DNA of 64,000 nucleotides from Pollenia angustigena (taxonomy: Eukaryota > Arthropoda > Insecta > Diptera > Polleniidae): assembly GCA_930367215.1 (NCBI GenBank), contig OV884057.1, forward strand, positions 107,905,284 through 107,969,283, in the 5' to 3' direction. A program made the translations under genes and the position numbers. Shown here piece after piece: positions 1 to 11,342 of this stretch. The number at the start of each line of letters is the position of its first letter. The first letter of the stretch is position 1. The notes under the pieces are model-generated. The model saw only the letters and a program-made list of their open reading frames with translations, ran no database searches and was not told where the DNA came from.

Positions 1-240
1 TTCCCCAGTCCGAGTAAATACCTCTGCTGCTAAGCATCATAGTGATCCATTCGACCAAGAACAACAGAACCCCCACCATATCCCCCACCGTCTCCCTTTC
101 CTCACCGCCTGAGCCCGACCCAGAGATGGGGTAGCCACATACAACCTGTTCCCAGTATCCACAAACCCCGGAAAGTGAGTCTCCATAAGCAGACAAAGAG
201 ATTCAGATCCGGATTCCGTTTAAGATTCCCATTAAGTACG
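1..240 (-). pseudogene. LOA-like non-LTR retrotransposon fragment (linker before RT)
   Basis: On the minus strand, about 160-195 reads LLMETHFPGF, which matches the segment LLMETHFPGC encoded near 10.8 kb in the better LOA-like copy. That motif lies between endonuclease and reverse transcriptase in this LINE type. The fragment is GC-richer than what follows and runs off the left edge of the window. No useful ORF remains. The match is short, so the class is fairly sure but the right boundary (about 235) is a guess from base composition. Confidence 0.55.
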
Positions 241-435
241 GGCTATCAGCCAAGAAATATTTAAATTTTTATATGCAATACCTGTTATCAACCATAGCGC
301 CGCGAATAGCCTGAAATGTGATATTATTTGTATATATATTTTTATGCATAATTTGGCTTAAATTAGTTTTTTTTTTTTGCCTTAACAATTGTATGTTTGG
401 ATTGAATATAGAACGTCGATATACTTTGTAGGGTC

Positions 436-3336
436 TAAAGCTAAGTCTACACAATATGTTGACTCAGCAAATTTATGTTGAAAAATTAGCTTTCAGTGTC
501 AACATATCGTATAGACACCAAATTTTTTCAACAAACGTATGCTTACCAACATATGACAGGCATTTGTTAACGATGTCAGCAAACTTTTGTTCACAATTAT
601 AGCATATCGTCTAGACACAATATTTTTTGCTTTTCAACAAATATGTTGACAAATATGTTATTTGTTGAAAGTCGTATGCAAGCTTTTCAGCATACAGCAA
701 ATTTGGTAGCATATGAATAATATAAAAAATGGTATTTTTTAATAACTTGATTAATTTTTTACAAAACCCCGGAACTTATCCAGATTTCTAGCTCATCGGC
801 AAACAAGGAACAAAAAATTGCATTTGTAAGTGCTTTGAAAATAGAAATGCTTGCGAAAGAACTTTGTTTTAGAGTTATAGCCCATAAAAGTTGATCAATT
901 CTTAACCAATATTTCTTGAAGTGTAAATTGGATCATAGCAATATGGGTATCGCTGAAGGGTGTTTGCAAATTCCTTTCACATGGTATATAAAACATGCCG
1001 AATTATTAACCAATTAAGAACCAATTTAAAAAAATATTTTAATTTACTAATGCATTTTGTCAATATGGCTCTAATCTCAAAATGTTATCGATATAAAGGT
1101 ATTTTTTATTATAATATTTTATAGGGAACGCTTCAAGCTTTCAGTTATTAAAGTTAAAAAATTATATTATAATAAATCTTTTGTTTACTATAGAGTTATG
1201 AGTATACATGCGGTAATTGTATATTATCTATGTATTATTTAATTATAGTATGCCAAATACCGGCTTTGCTAAATAAAATTGTTCTTTTATGTTGGTTTTC
1301 GACTGGACATAAGGGTTCTTAATTTTATGGTATATCAAGCACCGGCTTCGCTCAGCTGAGTTAATTTTCTTCATTTAAACCAGAACCCCTCCACCCTATT
1401 TCTATTAAAGAAATTAACAAAAATTGGTGACAAACTGAATCGATTGTTATTGACAAAAGAACTCGTTTTCTATGACTAGATTTTACACTACGATGATCGG
1501 TCTATAATTTACTATAGGTCGCATGTAAGACCCATTCTCGGATATACTTTAGCATGCCTAAGACGTACCGAATAACGCTATTATAGCAGAATTTGGTATG
1601 TCATAGTTTCATAAAGCTAGAAATCACACAACTAAATTTGGAGAAGATCGGCCCACAATTTACGATATGCTCCATTCGAGCATTTCAATTTTCAGTTTTT
1701 TTTTAATGACTTTAGTGGCAAAACTTTCATCATCTTTATAAAAATTATAAAAATTTGATAACTGTATTGAAATTTGGTCCAGTTTATCATGATAGTTTAA
1801 TCAAATTTGGTCAAATTAAGTTATATATGATTAATTAGTCGGTAAAGTCCGACCATATAACAACCTATACCACAGAATATACAGATAAATATTTGAGGGT
1901 GTACCTAATTTGGGACTCTTGGGCAATCATGAACCCGATAAAACAAATAAGGTTAAAGTCGCCAAATTTTGTATTAATACTACAATTTTTAAGGATGTTA
2001 TGGTATTGGTAATATTTTTGTGAGTGATAATTGTATAGGAACTATAGATTAACACCCAATTTTCATGATGATTTTTTCCCCTATTTTTGAAACATGTCTT
2101 TTTTAGTTTGAAAGCGAGCGGGGGAGAGAAGTAAGCAGGGTAGAAAAAAAGACATGAATCGTATTTTCTGTGTTTTTTTTTGACATTCCTCTTTGCATTT
2201 AATTTTGTTTTTTAATTTATGTTGTATTTTTATTTCAAAATTACAATTGCTTAATTAAATATAAAAAAATAAACAAATTTAATTAAAAACAATTCAATGC
2301 ATACATACATATATAAGGAAAATAAAAAAAAATCAAACAAAATAAGAAACATAGTGAAAATTTAACATGTTTTTAGAAGTTTCTTTAAAAAAGAACTACA
2401 AAAAAGACATGTCTTTTAAATCATCGTGAAGATTAGGTGTTAGAATATAAAGTTTAATCTTAATACCAAGATAAACAAAATGGTTTATTGGCATAAAGAT
2501 TCTAATCTGAAAAGTAGTTAGTATCTTTGAGAAATTATGGACCGTTCCTCCCCGATTTCAATAACAATAAATATTTTGTACCAATATACCAAATTTTATC
2601 AAATAATTGCGACCTGCACTTTGCACACTACAAAGTAAGCAGCCAACCAGTCGGCCGGACAGACATCGTTATTTCGACTCAAGATAGTGATTGAGTCGAT
2701 CGGGATACTGTAAAATGGTTATAGGAGCAATATTTTTAAGTATTACAGATTCTATGGTGGTGAGGGTATCAAAATGAAAAACATACTGCTGGCCGGCCCA
2801 TAACTTACCATAATGGTAGAACTGTAACCAATTATAAAACTGTGAGGCTTTATAAATAATTTTTAGATCAATCCAGTTCATATAGTTTAACTACATATTT
2901 GCAGATTTGACCCAGCTCAATATATCTTTCTTACTTATTCAGTATTAATATGCATACATAAAACTATTAATTTTTGCACTAAAGGCGATAATTTATAACA
3001 AAATTAAAAAAAAAAAAAAAAAAAAAATTAAAATAGTAAAAAAAAGAGAATTGTCAAATTAATTTGAAATTTTTAAACAAATGTTCTCTTTACTCAACAT
3101 ACATAACAACATACTAAATTCAACATATCGTTTAGACACAAAAATTGTATGCTAACTTATTTGTTGAAATATCATTTGCTAGCATATGATGAATTTGAAA
3201 AATTTAGTATTTTCGGCATATCGTCTAGACACCTAGCATATTGCATATGCTGATAGAAAGATTTGTTATTATTTTTAAGCATATGAGTATAAGCATACAT
3301 TTGCCGATTCAACATATCGTCTAGACTAAGCTTAAG
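436..3336. mobile_element. 2.9 kb inverted-repeat element with subterminal repeats
   Basis: The ends are inverted copies: 436-470 (AAGCTAAGTCTACACAATAT) pairs with the reverse complement of 3305-3336 (AAGCTTAGTCTAGACGATAT). Inside both ends a short motif close to ACATATCGTCTAGACAC recurs (501-517, 601-618, 3122-3138, 3215-3232, 3311-3326). Such clustered subterminal repeats are typical of transposase binding zones in non-autonomous DNA transposons. I find no transposase ORF in 0.7-3.0 kb, and no clear target duplication. A smaller MITE sits inside it at about 2050-2442. The remaining interior is AT-rich and unassigned. Confidence 0.65.
2050..2442. mobile_element. MITE, about 390 bp, TA-flanked
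   Basis: Ends are inverted: ACACCCAATTTTCATGATGA at the left and ACACCTAATCTTCACGATGA (reverse complement of the right end), each next to TA. The next block, ACATGTCTTTTTTAG, is also inverted between the ends. The middle holds a GC-richer tract CGAGCGGGGGAGAGAAG that resembles the middle of the MITE at 5427-5719, so the two may be distant family members. No ORF. Confidence 0.7.
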
Positions 3337-4003
3337 ATCAATATTGCACCCTTGTCGTGTTTGGCGTTTTTGTGGCAAAACTTAAGCGTTTTTTGAAAAT
3401 GGTATCGTGTTAAGCAAAAATGTCAACAAATACGACACTGTTTATAAATCTATCACAAAAAGGTTATCGTGCTTGGCGTATTTGCCTGTCAAAAGTTCTA
3501 AAAACTGTCGTTAAGCTTTTTAACATATCGTTCCTTTTTTGCAAGTTTTAAAAATGTACCTTTATATACTTCAGTTCAGTTTGAGCTATAATGCATATAG
3601 AAGGTATGAAGAAAAACTTTTGCTTAAGTAACTTTAAATTTTTGATTTTTTGAGATATGATTATGTTGCAATAAAGGAGCGATATGTACAAATTTTAACA
3701 ATATTTTAAAAATGGAGGCAGACAAATCGTAAGTTAAAATAATTATACATACATAATTGAATCATTTATTTCGAAAAGTGCTCAGGTACAAAAATACAAA
3801 GTGTTCAGGAGTCACAAAAAACTGAATTTTTCTTAAACCATTTGACTTTTTAAAGACGAGTTTATTCCTAAAATTATAAGCCTATGTTTATGATATAATT
3901 GTAAAAACAAAAAATTATTTTAAGTAATACTTGAAGTAGAAAATGGTCACCACATACTACGTTTATACGTAGAATTCGCAAATAAAAATTATTTGCGATT
4001 AAC
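3337..4003. other. AT-rich interval, no gene seen
   Basis: Contains dispersed motifs such as ATCGTGTTAAGC and ATCGTGCTTGGCG (3.35-3.54 kb) that look like remnants of another repeat, but I could not define its ends. No coding signal. Confidence 0.4.
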
Positions 4004-4092
4004 TACCCTACAAATAATGTTTGAGCGAGTAGTCATTTTTTCACGCTGGTGTTAAGAAAATGACTACTCGCTCGTTCATTTCTTGAAGGGTA
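4004..4092. mobile_element. Tiny hairpin MITE (89 bp)
   Basis: The two halves are inverted repeats of about 36 bp beginning TACCCT and containing GAGCGAGTAGTCATTTT, with a loop of roughly 15 bp near CACGCTGGTG. The sequence would fold into a single hairpin. It is next to another small palindrome (AATCGCAAATAA type, 3975-3999). No coding capacity. Confidence 0.6.
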
Positions 4093-4617
4093 AGTTTCTG
4101 CCAATTTCCTTAGACCCCTTTCAATTTTAAATTATTGGAACAATTAATCGTCTAAAATTGTTCGATTAATCGAACAATAATTAGTCGATTGAACACCCTA
4201 GATAAGATCAACCCTTTTGAAGATTAATTTAAGAACTCCAAAATTTGAGTAAAAGTAAACAACGTTCAACGAAACTTATTATTATAAAGGAACAATAAGA
4301 ACTTTTCCTACTTTTTTTTATCTGTTTATTAAGATTACAAATTGAAAAACACTTACATTCGTATTGTAAAAACGATTTTTTTTTTATCAAGATAATCAAA
4401 TGAATAAGAAACCTTCTTCTTTCTATTTGTGTCTGAGACAGTGATGCCAACAGTAGGGAATTTTCGCTTTTTGTATGGATTTTTACAAAAAATGTCAAGC
4501 GCAGGAATAAAGGACAGATTTTTCACTTTAAGACAAATGTAGGGAATTTTCAAAGTATTATCTCATTTTTAATATATTGCCTTAAAATACGAAAATTTTC
4601 CTCATATTTTCACTTAA

Positions 4618-5012
4618 GCCTGGTACTCTGTTCAACAATTCACATGAAATGCTGTCAAAACGCATATGAAAAAAACTTGTGCGGAATATCTATGAAATAA
4701 TGTTGATAGAGTTGTACTTTGTTCATTTTGTGAAAAAGTTCCGAAATGTTTCTGGCAAAAAATTAAAATAACACAACCGGTAACAGCTTTTATCCATGTT
4801 TACTTTCTTTTTTATTAAAAAAAAATAATTTTTAGTAAAATACATGAAGCGTTTGTTTACATACGCAAAACAATGTCGCATACTTTGCAGGAATAAAAAC
4901 GGCAAATTGCACAAACTCGCATGATAGGTAACATTGATACATCTCCAAATTTTCGTGTGAAATAATAAATGTTGCTTAACATTTTTCACAAATTTGAACA
5001 GAGTAATAGGCT
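4618..5012. mobile_element. MITE with TTAA-like flanks (piggyBac-type candidate)
   Basis: Left end GCCTGGTACTCTGTTCAA and right end (reverse complement) GCCTATTACTCTGTTCAA are inverted repeats. TTAA lies directly left (4614-4617) and TTTAA directly right (5012-5016), which suggests a TTAA target duplication as used by piggyBac elements. The small ORFs inside show no recognisable domain. A decayed piggyBac transposase lies 1.5 kb away (6.5-7.3 kb) but I have no evidence that it mobilised this copy. Confidence 0.6.
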
Positions 5013-5426
5013 TTAAAGATAAAAATTGTTCATATATGTACATGCCCGTACCTCTATTCGGACTGTAAGTCGTAGAATAGGTGTTCTGTAAATCGCAACC
5101 GCAAGAAGTTTGCGACTTCAAATTGCAAAAGTATGCTCAAGGGAACTGGAAAAACTACGGCAGATCGCTAGTTTTAGAACACCATAATATAAATCTGGCG
5201 TTTTGCGATTTCAAATCGTGCGGTTGTCAGAACATGGCCGGTAGTATCTTTTATCGGAAACCCTATACTATGAGTCCTAACAGCCTGGCAATCTTCAACA
5301 ATTTCCAAAACCGTGTACCCGAATATTCCTGGGGCCTACGAATATTCGCATTTTCTTTTTGCATTCGCACTCACATTCTCTAAAATGTAATTTAAAAAAA
5401 AAAACAATCACAGCTTCTAAACTAAG

Positions 5427-5719
5427 AGGGAGTTTACACGGTGTCTATTCAGACATGTCTAACAAACACGTTTGTTTTGTTTGTAGGCGATCGGGATAGA
5501 GAAGAAAGAGGGGTTGCCAAACAACCATGAAATGAGTTTTCATGTTTGTTTATATGAATTTCCATGTTTTTAATTTGTATGTTATGTATATTAGACTATT
5601 ATACATGAAAACAGACATGTTTGGAAAGACATCGTGAAAAGACAATAGGTTTTTGGAAGCATGTTCAAAAGAGAATGTCAAAAACAGACATGTCTGAAAA
5701 GACTCCGTGTAAACTCCCT
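5427..5719. mobile_element. MITE, 293 bp, 5 bp target duplication CTAAG
   Basis: Inverted ends AGGGAGTTTACACGGTGTCT (left) and AGGGAGTTTACACGGAGTCT (right, reverse complement), followed on both sides by TTCAGACATGTCT. CTAAG flanks both ends (5422-5426 and 5720-5724). The interior has the tract GCGATCGGGATAGAGAAG, like the middle of the MITE at 2050-2442. No ORF. Confidence 0.75.
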
Positions 5720-5724
5720 CTAAG

Positions 5725-6479
5725 AGAAAAAAAAAACAATACAATTTCGAATTTTTCAGAAATTTGTAAATCAAACTTTTAAGGATAAGGAAGGATATAT
5801 TTTTAAAAGGAAATTTTTTTAGTTCAGGGGAACTGAAGAAAATATTTTTTTAAAACTTTACAAAGCCTTCCTTCCCTTTTATTTGTTACCAAGTTTGCTA
5901 AAAATTTAAAGATACTTTTATGGAAAAAATTTTTTTTAATAAGTATTCTTGAAAATTATCAAGCTCTTTAAAAAGGACAAAAGATAAGGAAATGAAAAAT
6001 CAAATACGAAGTTTAACTATGTTTTGTCTCTAAATTAAATTTTAATTGTTCACAGTATTATTTTTGAAATTGAATTTTTATATGTGCGTGGATAGCATTT
6101 ACATATGGGTAAATCCAAAGTGTTGAACGTGACAGTCGTACGCATCAAAAATGCAATAACATTTTAAACAACAAATATTTTTACGTTCTCTTACCCTTAA
6201 ATAATAGCACTAAGAAAGCACTGTTATCGTTGCTAAAGTTTATGGAGGGCGCGATTCGAGGTCAAATATAATGGCAAAAGAAGAAGCGGTTCAACGTGAA
6301 AAAAAGAAATAGTTTTTGTGGCCAAGTAGTCAAACTACTTTCAGAATTTTACGTAGCAATGGAACATTAAAATGTCTTTGGTTTGATTCCAAAATCTTCT
6401 GTATTTTTTTTAAGCCAAAATCTGGGTCGATACGTGACATTTCGAAGGTGAAGTTTTTTCCATAATAATTTAACTGAAT
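5725..6479. other. AT-rich interval, no gene seen
   Basis: Low-complexity A/T runs with no domain in any frame. The right part (after about 6300) may be the decayed C-terminal side of the neighbouring piggyBac-like pseudogene. Confidence 0.35.
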
Positions 6480-7262
6480 AATGATTAAAACAAAATAAAA
6501 ATTTACCGTTAATCCGAATAACATATTTCTCTTCAAACTTCCTTATATTACATACTTTCAAAGACGATATTATTTCGTAAATCATCTTCGACCGACCACA
6601 TATCTCTTGTTCTTGCCTGTGTCCTGTATCCTGTTATTGAGAGGATTCCTATAAAGCAGCGAATTTCAGCAGTAGTAATGGCCGGGTTCTTTCTTGCCTT
6701 AGATTTGTCAGCGATGTGTTGTATCAAAAAGTCATCGAAAAACTTCTCAAACTGCTCATGTGGTTTTAAGTGCAGAAAATCTTCATAATTTTTCGCTGGA
6801 AATATTGAAACTTTTGGAGCGAAATCATTTTTAACCCAAGTATATTTTTATTCTTTATTAATTGTTGTTAAAATAAGCAACGGGGTTTTGGGGGTTATAC
6901 TTTTAAAACAAGCTGTTGTTTCTTTCTGTTGAGAATTGACACTTGCCGAAGAATTTGCAACTGAATTCTGTACAACATCTTCAGATGTTGTTTGATTGTT
7001 GTTGCTATCATTTTCGCCAATGTTCTCACTAGAACCTAATCGCTGTCCACCTTTAAAAAATTATTTCGCAATTCGATTTCAGCTGAGAAGGATAAACGTC
7101 ATCTGGGATACCGCCTTCTTCTGTAGCGTCATCTTCACCGCTTATATAGCCATAATTTTCAGGTGGTTCAATAAAAATCTTTGTAACTTCATCTTCGGTT
7201 GCGCTATCAAGCTGTTCCAGGAAGTCTAAGGCTTCTGATAATGTTATTTTTCTGTAAAATTT
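6480..7262 (-). pseudogene. piggyBac-like transposase (DDE_Tnp_1_7) N-terminal half, decayed
   Basis: Two blocks fit the N-terminal half of piggyBac-type transposases. The first (about 7260-7060) encodes an acidic leader with TLSEALDFLEQLD, IEPPENYG and EEGGIPDD; such an IEPPE plus acidic tract precedes the catalytic domain in insect piggyBac relatives. The second (about 6855-6571) is open for about 95 codons with KYTWVKND, FEKFFDDFL, AEIRCFIGILSITGY and DMWSVEDDLRNN, which fits the start of the DDE domain (FFDD, EI..FIGI...GY). Stops and a frame change lie between the blocks, and the frame breaks up below 6571. The catalytic aspartates further on are not preserved. Ends of the element were not found. 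Confidence 0.65.
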
Positions 7263-7690
7263 CAAACACTTTAAAAAAATATTAACTACCTGTTTATTCA
7301 CATATATTGCCTGCCGTTGCCATATGGCAACGAGTATTAAAAAACTTGAATATATGTATGATATCAATATTATATATACATAATTTTTACGCAAAAACAA
7401 CACACTTCTTAAAATTAATTAATCAAATTCCTTTAAATAATAAAACAAGTTCTGATAAATATGAGCAATTACTTTTTCATGAAATCCATTTTTACAAAAT
7501 GTTACAACTTATTTTTTTGCACTTCCAAAATACAGCTTATAAACAAGATGCTTTTAACGAAACTGACCTTCTTTTACGTTAAATAGCAAAGACATCATAT
7601 AAACATTCTCAAATATTCGCTCATTTAATATTTACCGTTACTTAAGCTTAGCAACTGCTGAGTAACTACTGATGCTAGGACATAACTCCA
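7263..7690. other. AT-rich interval, no gene seen
   Basis: No domain in any frame. It could be 5' flank of the piggyBac-like remnant. Confidence 0.3.
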
Positions 7691-7805
7691 ATCCTCATCC
7701 CTTAGCGTATGTTTAGTCCTATTGAACATCCTTCTGACAGTAGACCTTTGAGATTGCCTGAGAAGGTGGATACCAATTCTGCACCAGCCTGATTCGACCG
7801 TCAAT
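7691..7805 (-). pseudogene. LOA-like LINE, copy 2: linker fragment
   Basis: The stretch TAGTCCTATTGAACATCC...GTAGACCTTTGA parallels 11010-11055 of the better LOA-like copy (CCTATTAAACAGTCTCC...GTAGACCTTTGA), the region between endonuclease and RT on the minus strand. It probably belongs to the same decayed copy as 8306-8812, with about 500 bp of other sequence between them. Confidence 0.55.
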
Positions 7806-8305
7806 CATGTGTAACCCTTAGTTACCAATTAGTATCCTGCAAATAATAGGACCAGTCCAAACACGCGTGTAAAATGTAGCCCACAAGAGACTAGGACTAG
7901 TCCAAAAGTAACGTATGGAAAAAACAAGGTCTATTTAACATTACGATGTCCTAGGGCAGGACCATATAACCCAGCTTTGGATTACAAAGTAGTAGTTTTA
8001 AAACTACTCCATGGTATACTCAAGAGGATTAGGTTTGAAGTCGTTTAAAAACGAAAATATGTCGTTAAAAAACAAAGACATGTCTTCTCACTACAAACAC
8101 TTTTTAACAATGACATGGTCCATGCTTGCATTGCATTGGACCAGTCCATGAAGAAGTCCTTTTTATCAAAATGAATCAAAATCAAAATGCAGAATTCCAA
8201 AAAAATATAATCCCTTGGATTCCTATGGATTCCTTTTAAAGATCAGACTGAAGGACAGTCGACTATGGTCCTCTACTAAGTCCCCATAGTTCATCAATGT
8301 AATAT
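7806..8305. other. Unassigned insert with repeated GGACYAGTCC decamers
   Basis: Lies between two parts of LOA-like copy 2, where homologous sequence would be expected, so it is either an insertion or a replaced segment. It holds three near-palindromic decamers: GGACCAGTCC at 7849-7858, GGACTAGTCC at 7894-7903 and GGACCAGTCC at 8138-8147. No ORF, and no clear terminal repeats. Confidence 0.4.
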
Positions 8306-8812
8306 CTATTGCTGCCTCCCAATCCCATGCTCTGAACGTAGGCGTATACTCCCTATTATAGATTTAAAGCTTGTTGGTAATAATGAAATTAAACCACACT
8401 CACCCCATTTGTTTATGTCGGCACTCCCCCATTGGGTATTGTGTGCATTGGCGTCACAGCCGCAAGTCTGTTCTACTGTAGTGCTAAACCAACTCACACC
8501 CTTTTACACTAAGAGCTTCATATGGTTGGTATACCGATGCTAGTGCCAACACAGTTTTTTTCTCAGATTTTGTCCCGACCGTCTCCATTACCGAAAGAAT
8601 GATAAATCATAAATTTATGCTCATGTTTTGCTATTATAAAAGTTCGTACCTTCTCATCTATTTGGGGTGCGAATAATGTATACCCCGTGGACTTTAGTCC
8701 AACTACCTGGTTGTTGTTAATCCAGGGCTCTTGGTTTAAAGCCACGTCCACATTGTCAGTGAAGTTGGTTGCTAATTAGGTTGAGGCGGCTTCACAGTGA
8801 GGAACATTTTTT
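8306..8812 (-). pseudogene. LOA-like LINE, copy 2: apurinic-type endonuclease remnant
   Basis: Minus-strand pieces NQEPWINNNQVVGLKSTGYT and GCDANAHNTQWGSADINKWG align with the endonuclease of copy 1 (IQEPWINKNKVCGL, GCDANAHHCQWGSADINKRG). The CDANAH block holds the conserved catalytic Asp and Asn of APE-type LINE endonucleases. An in-frame stop follows HCEAAST near the N-terminal side, and a central piece is lost around 8500-8560. It joins copy 1 at about 8812, where copy 1 has a short A-rich 3' end, so copy 1 most likely inserted into copy 2. Confidence 0.75.
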
Positions 8813-8984
8813 TAGGAAACCTAAACCTCATACACCCCAACCCAATAATCGCAACCCTCCCATTGACTCCAGCTCTTCTGGTTTTCTTTACAACCCTGTG
8901 AAGCTGTCAATTCCTCTCACATGTATCAACTCCCCCGCTCTGGTTGGCCAGTGCGACCTCCACCGGCTTAAGAGGTGGTGGTAT

Positions 8985-9207
8985 TCATACTTTGTACTAC
9001 CGCTTTCATTTGAAACTCAGTAGCAAGTAAAACGTTCAATCTGGCTTCAGGACAAGCGCTACCACACCTGCCAACGGAGTCCTTTAGTTTAAAGTTACAG
9101 TTTTGAGTGTCCGCGATATATACACCGGCACCAGTGCCGGTTTCCATCTTGCATCCATCCGTAAATACTGCCCACCCCTCAAACAGTTTATTGGATCCAC
9201 TCCAGAT
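8985..9207 (-). pseudogene. LOA copy 1 RNase H, truncated
   Basis: Minus strand reads WAVFTDGCKMETGTGAGVYI, the first strand and catalytic Asp of an RNase H domain. The frame stays open for about 60 more codons but I cannot match them to the rest of the fold (the ELxAI helix and later Asp/His are missing). A stop follows near 8980. RNase H presence is the main reason for placing the element with LOA/I rather than R1. Confidence 0.65.
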
Positions 9208-10690
9208 TTACCTATCCGGGAATTCCACCGGTGGTGTAACACCTAAGTCCAGAGTCGTAGTCCTATGATCCGAAATTCTCTCAAGAATAGTACCCCGATC
9301 AAGCAGACCCACCTCGTACAAGATTCTCGTGTGATCATCCCGCCTAGGTCTAACTAAGGAAGACTCGTAAAGTCTAAGTAAGTTCCTAGCAGCCACACTC
9401 CTCACATAATGCTCGATAGGGGATAGATATAGTAGGATGTCCAGCGCTGCCTGTGGAGTGCTGCTCCTTGCACCCGTGATGCCCAGAGATGCACTCCTTT
9501 GAACCTTGCTAAGCATCTTCCTATAGCTATCCACACTCAACGCGCCCCACCAAACAGTGCATCCATAGGTAAGTATAGGCCTAAACACCGATGTGTAAAT
9601 CCAATTTACCATATTCGGCCTCAGACCCCAGTTCTTACCGATGGAGTTCCTGCATGTGTAGTAGGCATTAAGTCCCATTCTCATCCTCTCCTGAGTATTT
9701 CTCTTCCAAGACAGTTTACAGTCCAGAAAGTTACCAAAGTATTTTGCACCGTCCGATAGAGGCAACTCGACACCATCTAACACTGGCCCCCTAAATCCCT
9801 CTATACTGTACCCTCTGGTAAATAGCACCAGCTCAGTCTTCACAGGGTTAACACACAGCCCCCTGTCCTTTGCCCATGCCGAGAGTTCGCCCAACATCAC
9901 CTGCATAATTTCCCCGATCGTGGACAGAAATTTTCCCTTGACCAGCAGAACTATGTCATCCGCATAGGCAACAACTTTCCTGCCCATGGAATCAATTGAC
10001 CTGAGAATCCCGTTGACCGCAAGCAACCACAGTAGAGGCGATAGAACCCCCCCTGTGGTGTCCCCCTGGTAACCCTCCTCCTTATCACCTGATCCCCAAG
10101 GCTCGAGTATATAATCCTACTGCTAAGCAAGCAGACTATCCACTCCATCAGAAAGTCCTTAACTCCCAGCTCCATTAATGAATCTCTAATCCCCTCAATC
10201 CTAATGTTATTAAAGGCTCCTTCTATATCCAAAAACGCGGCGAGAGTATATTCCTTATTCCTCAGACCGTGCTCAATACAACCCACCACGTAACGCACTC
10301 TCAACAGATTTACCCTTCAGGTAGGCGTGTTGAGCGTTGCTAATAAGGCGGGTCTCAATATTACTCCTGAGATAGAAATCTACTAGTCTCTCGAGAGTCT
10401 TCAACAGGAATGAAGACTGACTAATAGGTCTAAAATCCTCCGGTTTCGAGTGGCCCGCTTTACCAGCCTTGGGTATGAAAATCACCCTGACCTCTCTCCA
10501 CCCCCTAGGCAGATACCTCCTACTGAGGCATTTCCTGAATATGTCCACCAGCAGAAATGATGCATCGTCCGGGATGTTGCAAACCATGGCCGGAAAAATG
10601 CCATCCGGACCCGGTGATTTATATGGGTCGAAAGTATTGACCGCCTACGCCAGCTTCTCCCTTGTGACCATTTCCTCGACGCAAGCGGAT
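9208..10690 (-). pseudogene. LOA copy 1 reverse transcriptase
   Basis: Three overlapping frames cover one RT domain. 10690-10310 has KSPGPDGIFPAMV, WREVRVIFIPKAGK and FRPISQSSFLLKTLE. 10304-10050 has AAFLDIEGAFNNI (first catalytic Asp) and RGTPQGG. 10026-9208 has VVAYADDIVLLV, the YADD catalytic pair, then thumb sequence and ILTYGCTVWWG. Frameshifts fall near 10300 (after SALR) and 10040 (after TPQGG), and a stop near 10650, so no full enzyme can be made. Catalytic residues themselves are intact, which suggests moderate age. Confidence 0.85.
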
Positions 10691-10703
10691 GTATGATCCG
10701 ATG

Positions 10704-11342
10704 TCATGGACATGACGTCCCACTGACCGTCTTCCATACCACCGGTATCCTGCACCCGGGAAAGTGCGTCTCCATAAGTAAGGTTAGGGTCTCAGAGCTA
10801 GACTCAGTCCATGAGCCGTCATTCCTTTGGATGTAACCCAGGGCCTTAGGGTCCTTAGATAAAATCCGTCGGAATCTTGCCAACTCGTTGACATTATCGA
10901 TGGACGCACAAAATTGCATCCATGATAGTCGCTTTGCTCTTTTCAGATCCGCCTTATACCTGTTGAACTGCACCCTGTGATTGTTCCAATCATCTGGTGC
11001 TCTCGTAAGCTTGGCCCTATTAAACAGTCTCCTCACCGTAGACCTTTGAACATGAAGTTTCCTTGTCCACCATTTAGGCTGTTTTCGCCTACCCGGAAAC
11101 GTAATCGGGCAGGACTGCTCATAGCTTTCCCTTAGAAGATGAGTGAACCTGTTCACCACCCCCTCCAGATCCGTCGGCAGCAAGTCGCCCAAGGCCTGTT
11201 GCGCCAACCCAGTTCGGACCCCTACCTTGAAGGAGTACCATTTTGTCCCCCTCGGGTTCCTGAACAGAGCAGCTCTAGGTAGGTCAAAATTCAGTGTGAA
11301 GGTAATACGACTATGGTCTGAAAAAGTACAGTCCGTTGCCAC
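10704..11342 (-). pseudogene. LOA copy 1: end of endonuclease and linker
   Basis: Open for 212 codons. It begins with the last endonuclease motif (TFSDHSRITFTLNFD), followed by a basic, Arg/Lys-rich linker (WTRKLHVQRSTVRRLFNRAK) typical of the spacer before LINE reverse transcriptases. It ends with LLMETHFPGC and then shifts frame. The spacer may help bind nucleic acid, but that is inference. The same spacer is what survives at 1-240 and 7691-7805. Confidence 0.75.

Noticed and set aside
4439..4617. CAGTGATGCCAACAG as a hAT end
   Set aside because: It looks like a hAT terminus but I found no matching inverted end or duplication.
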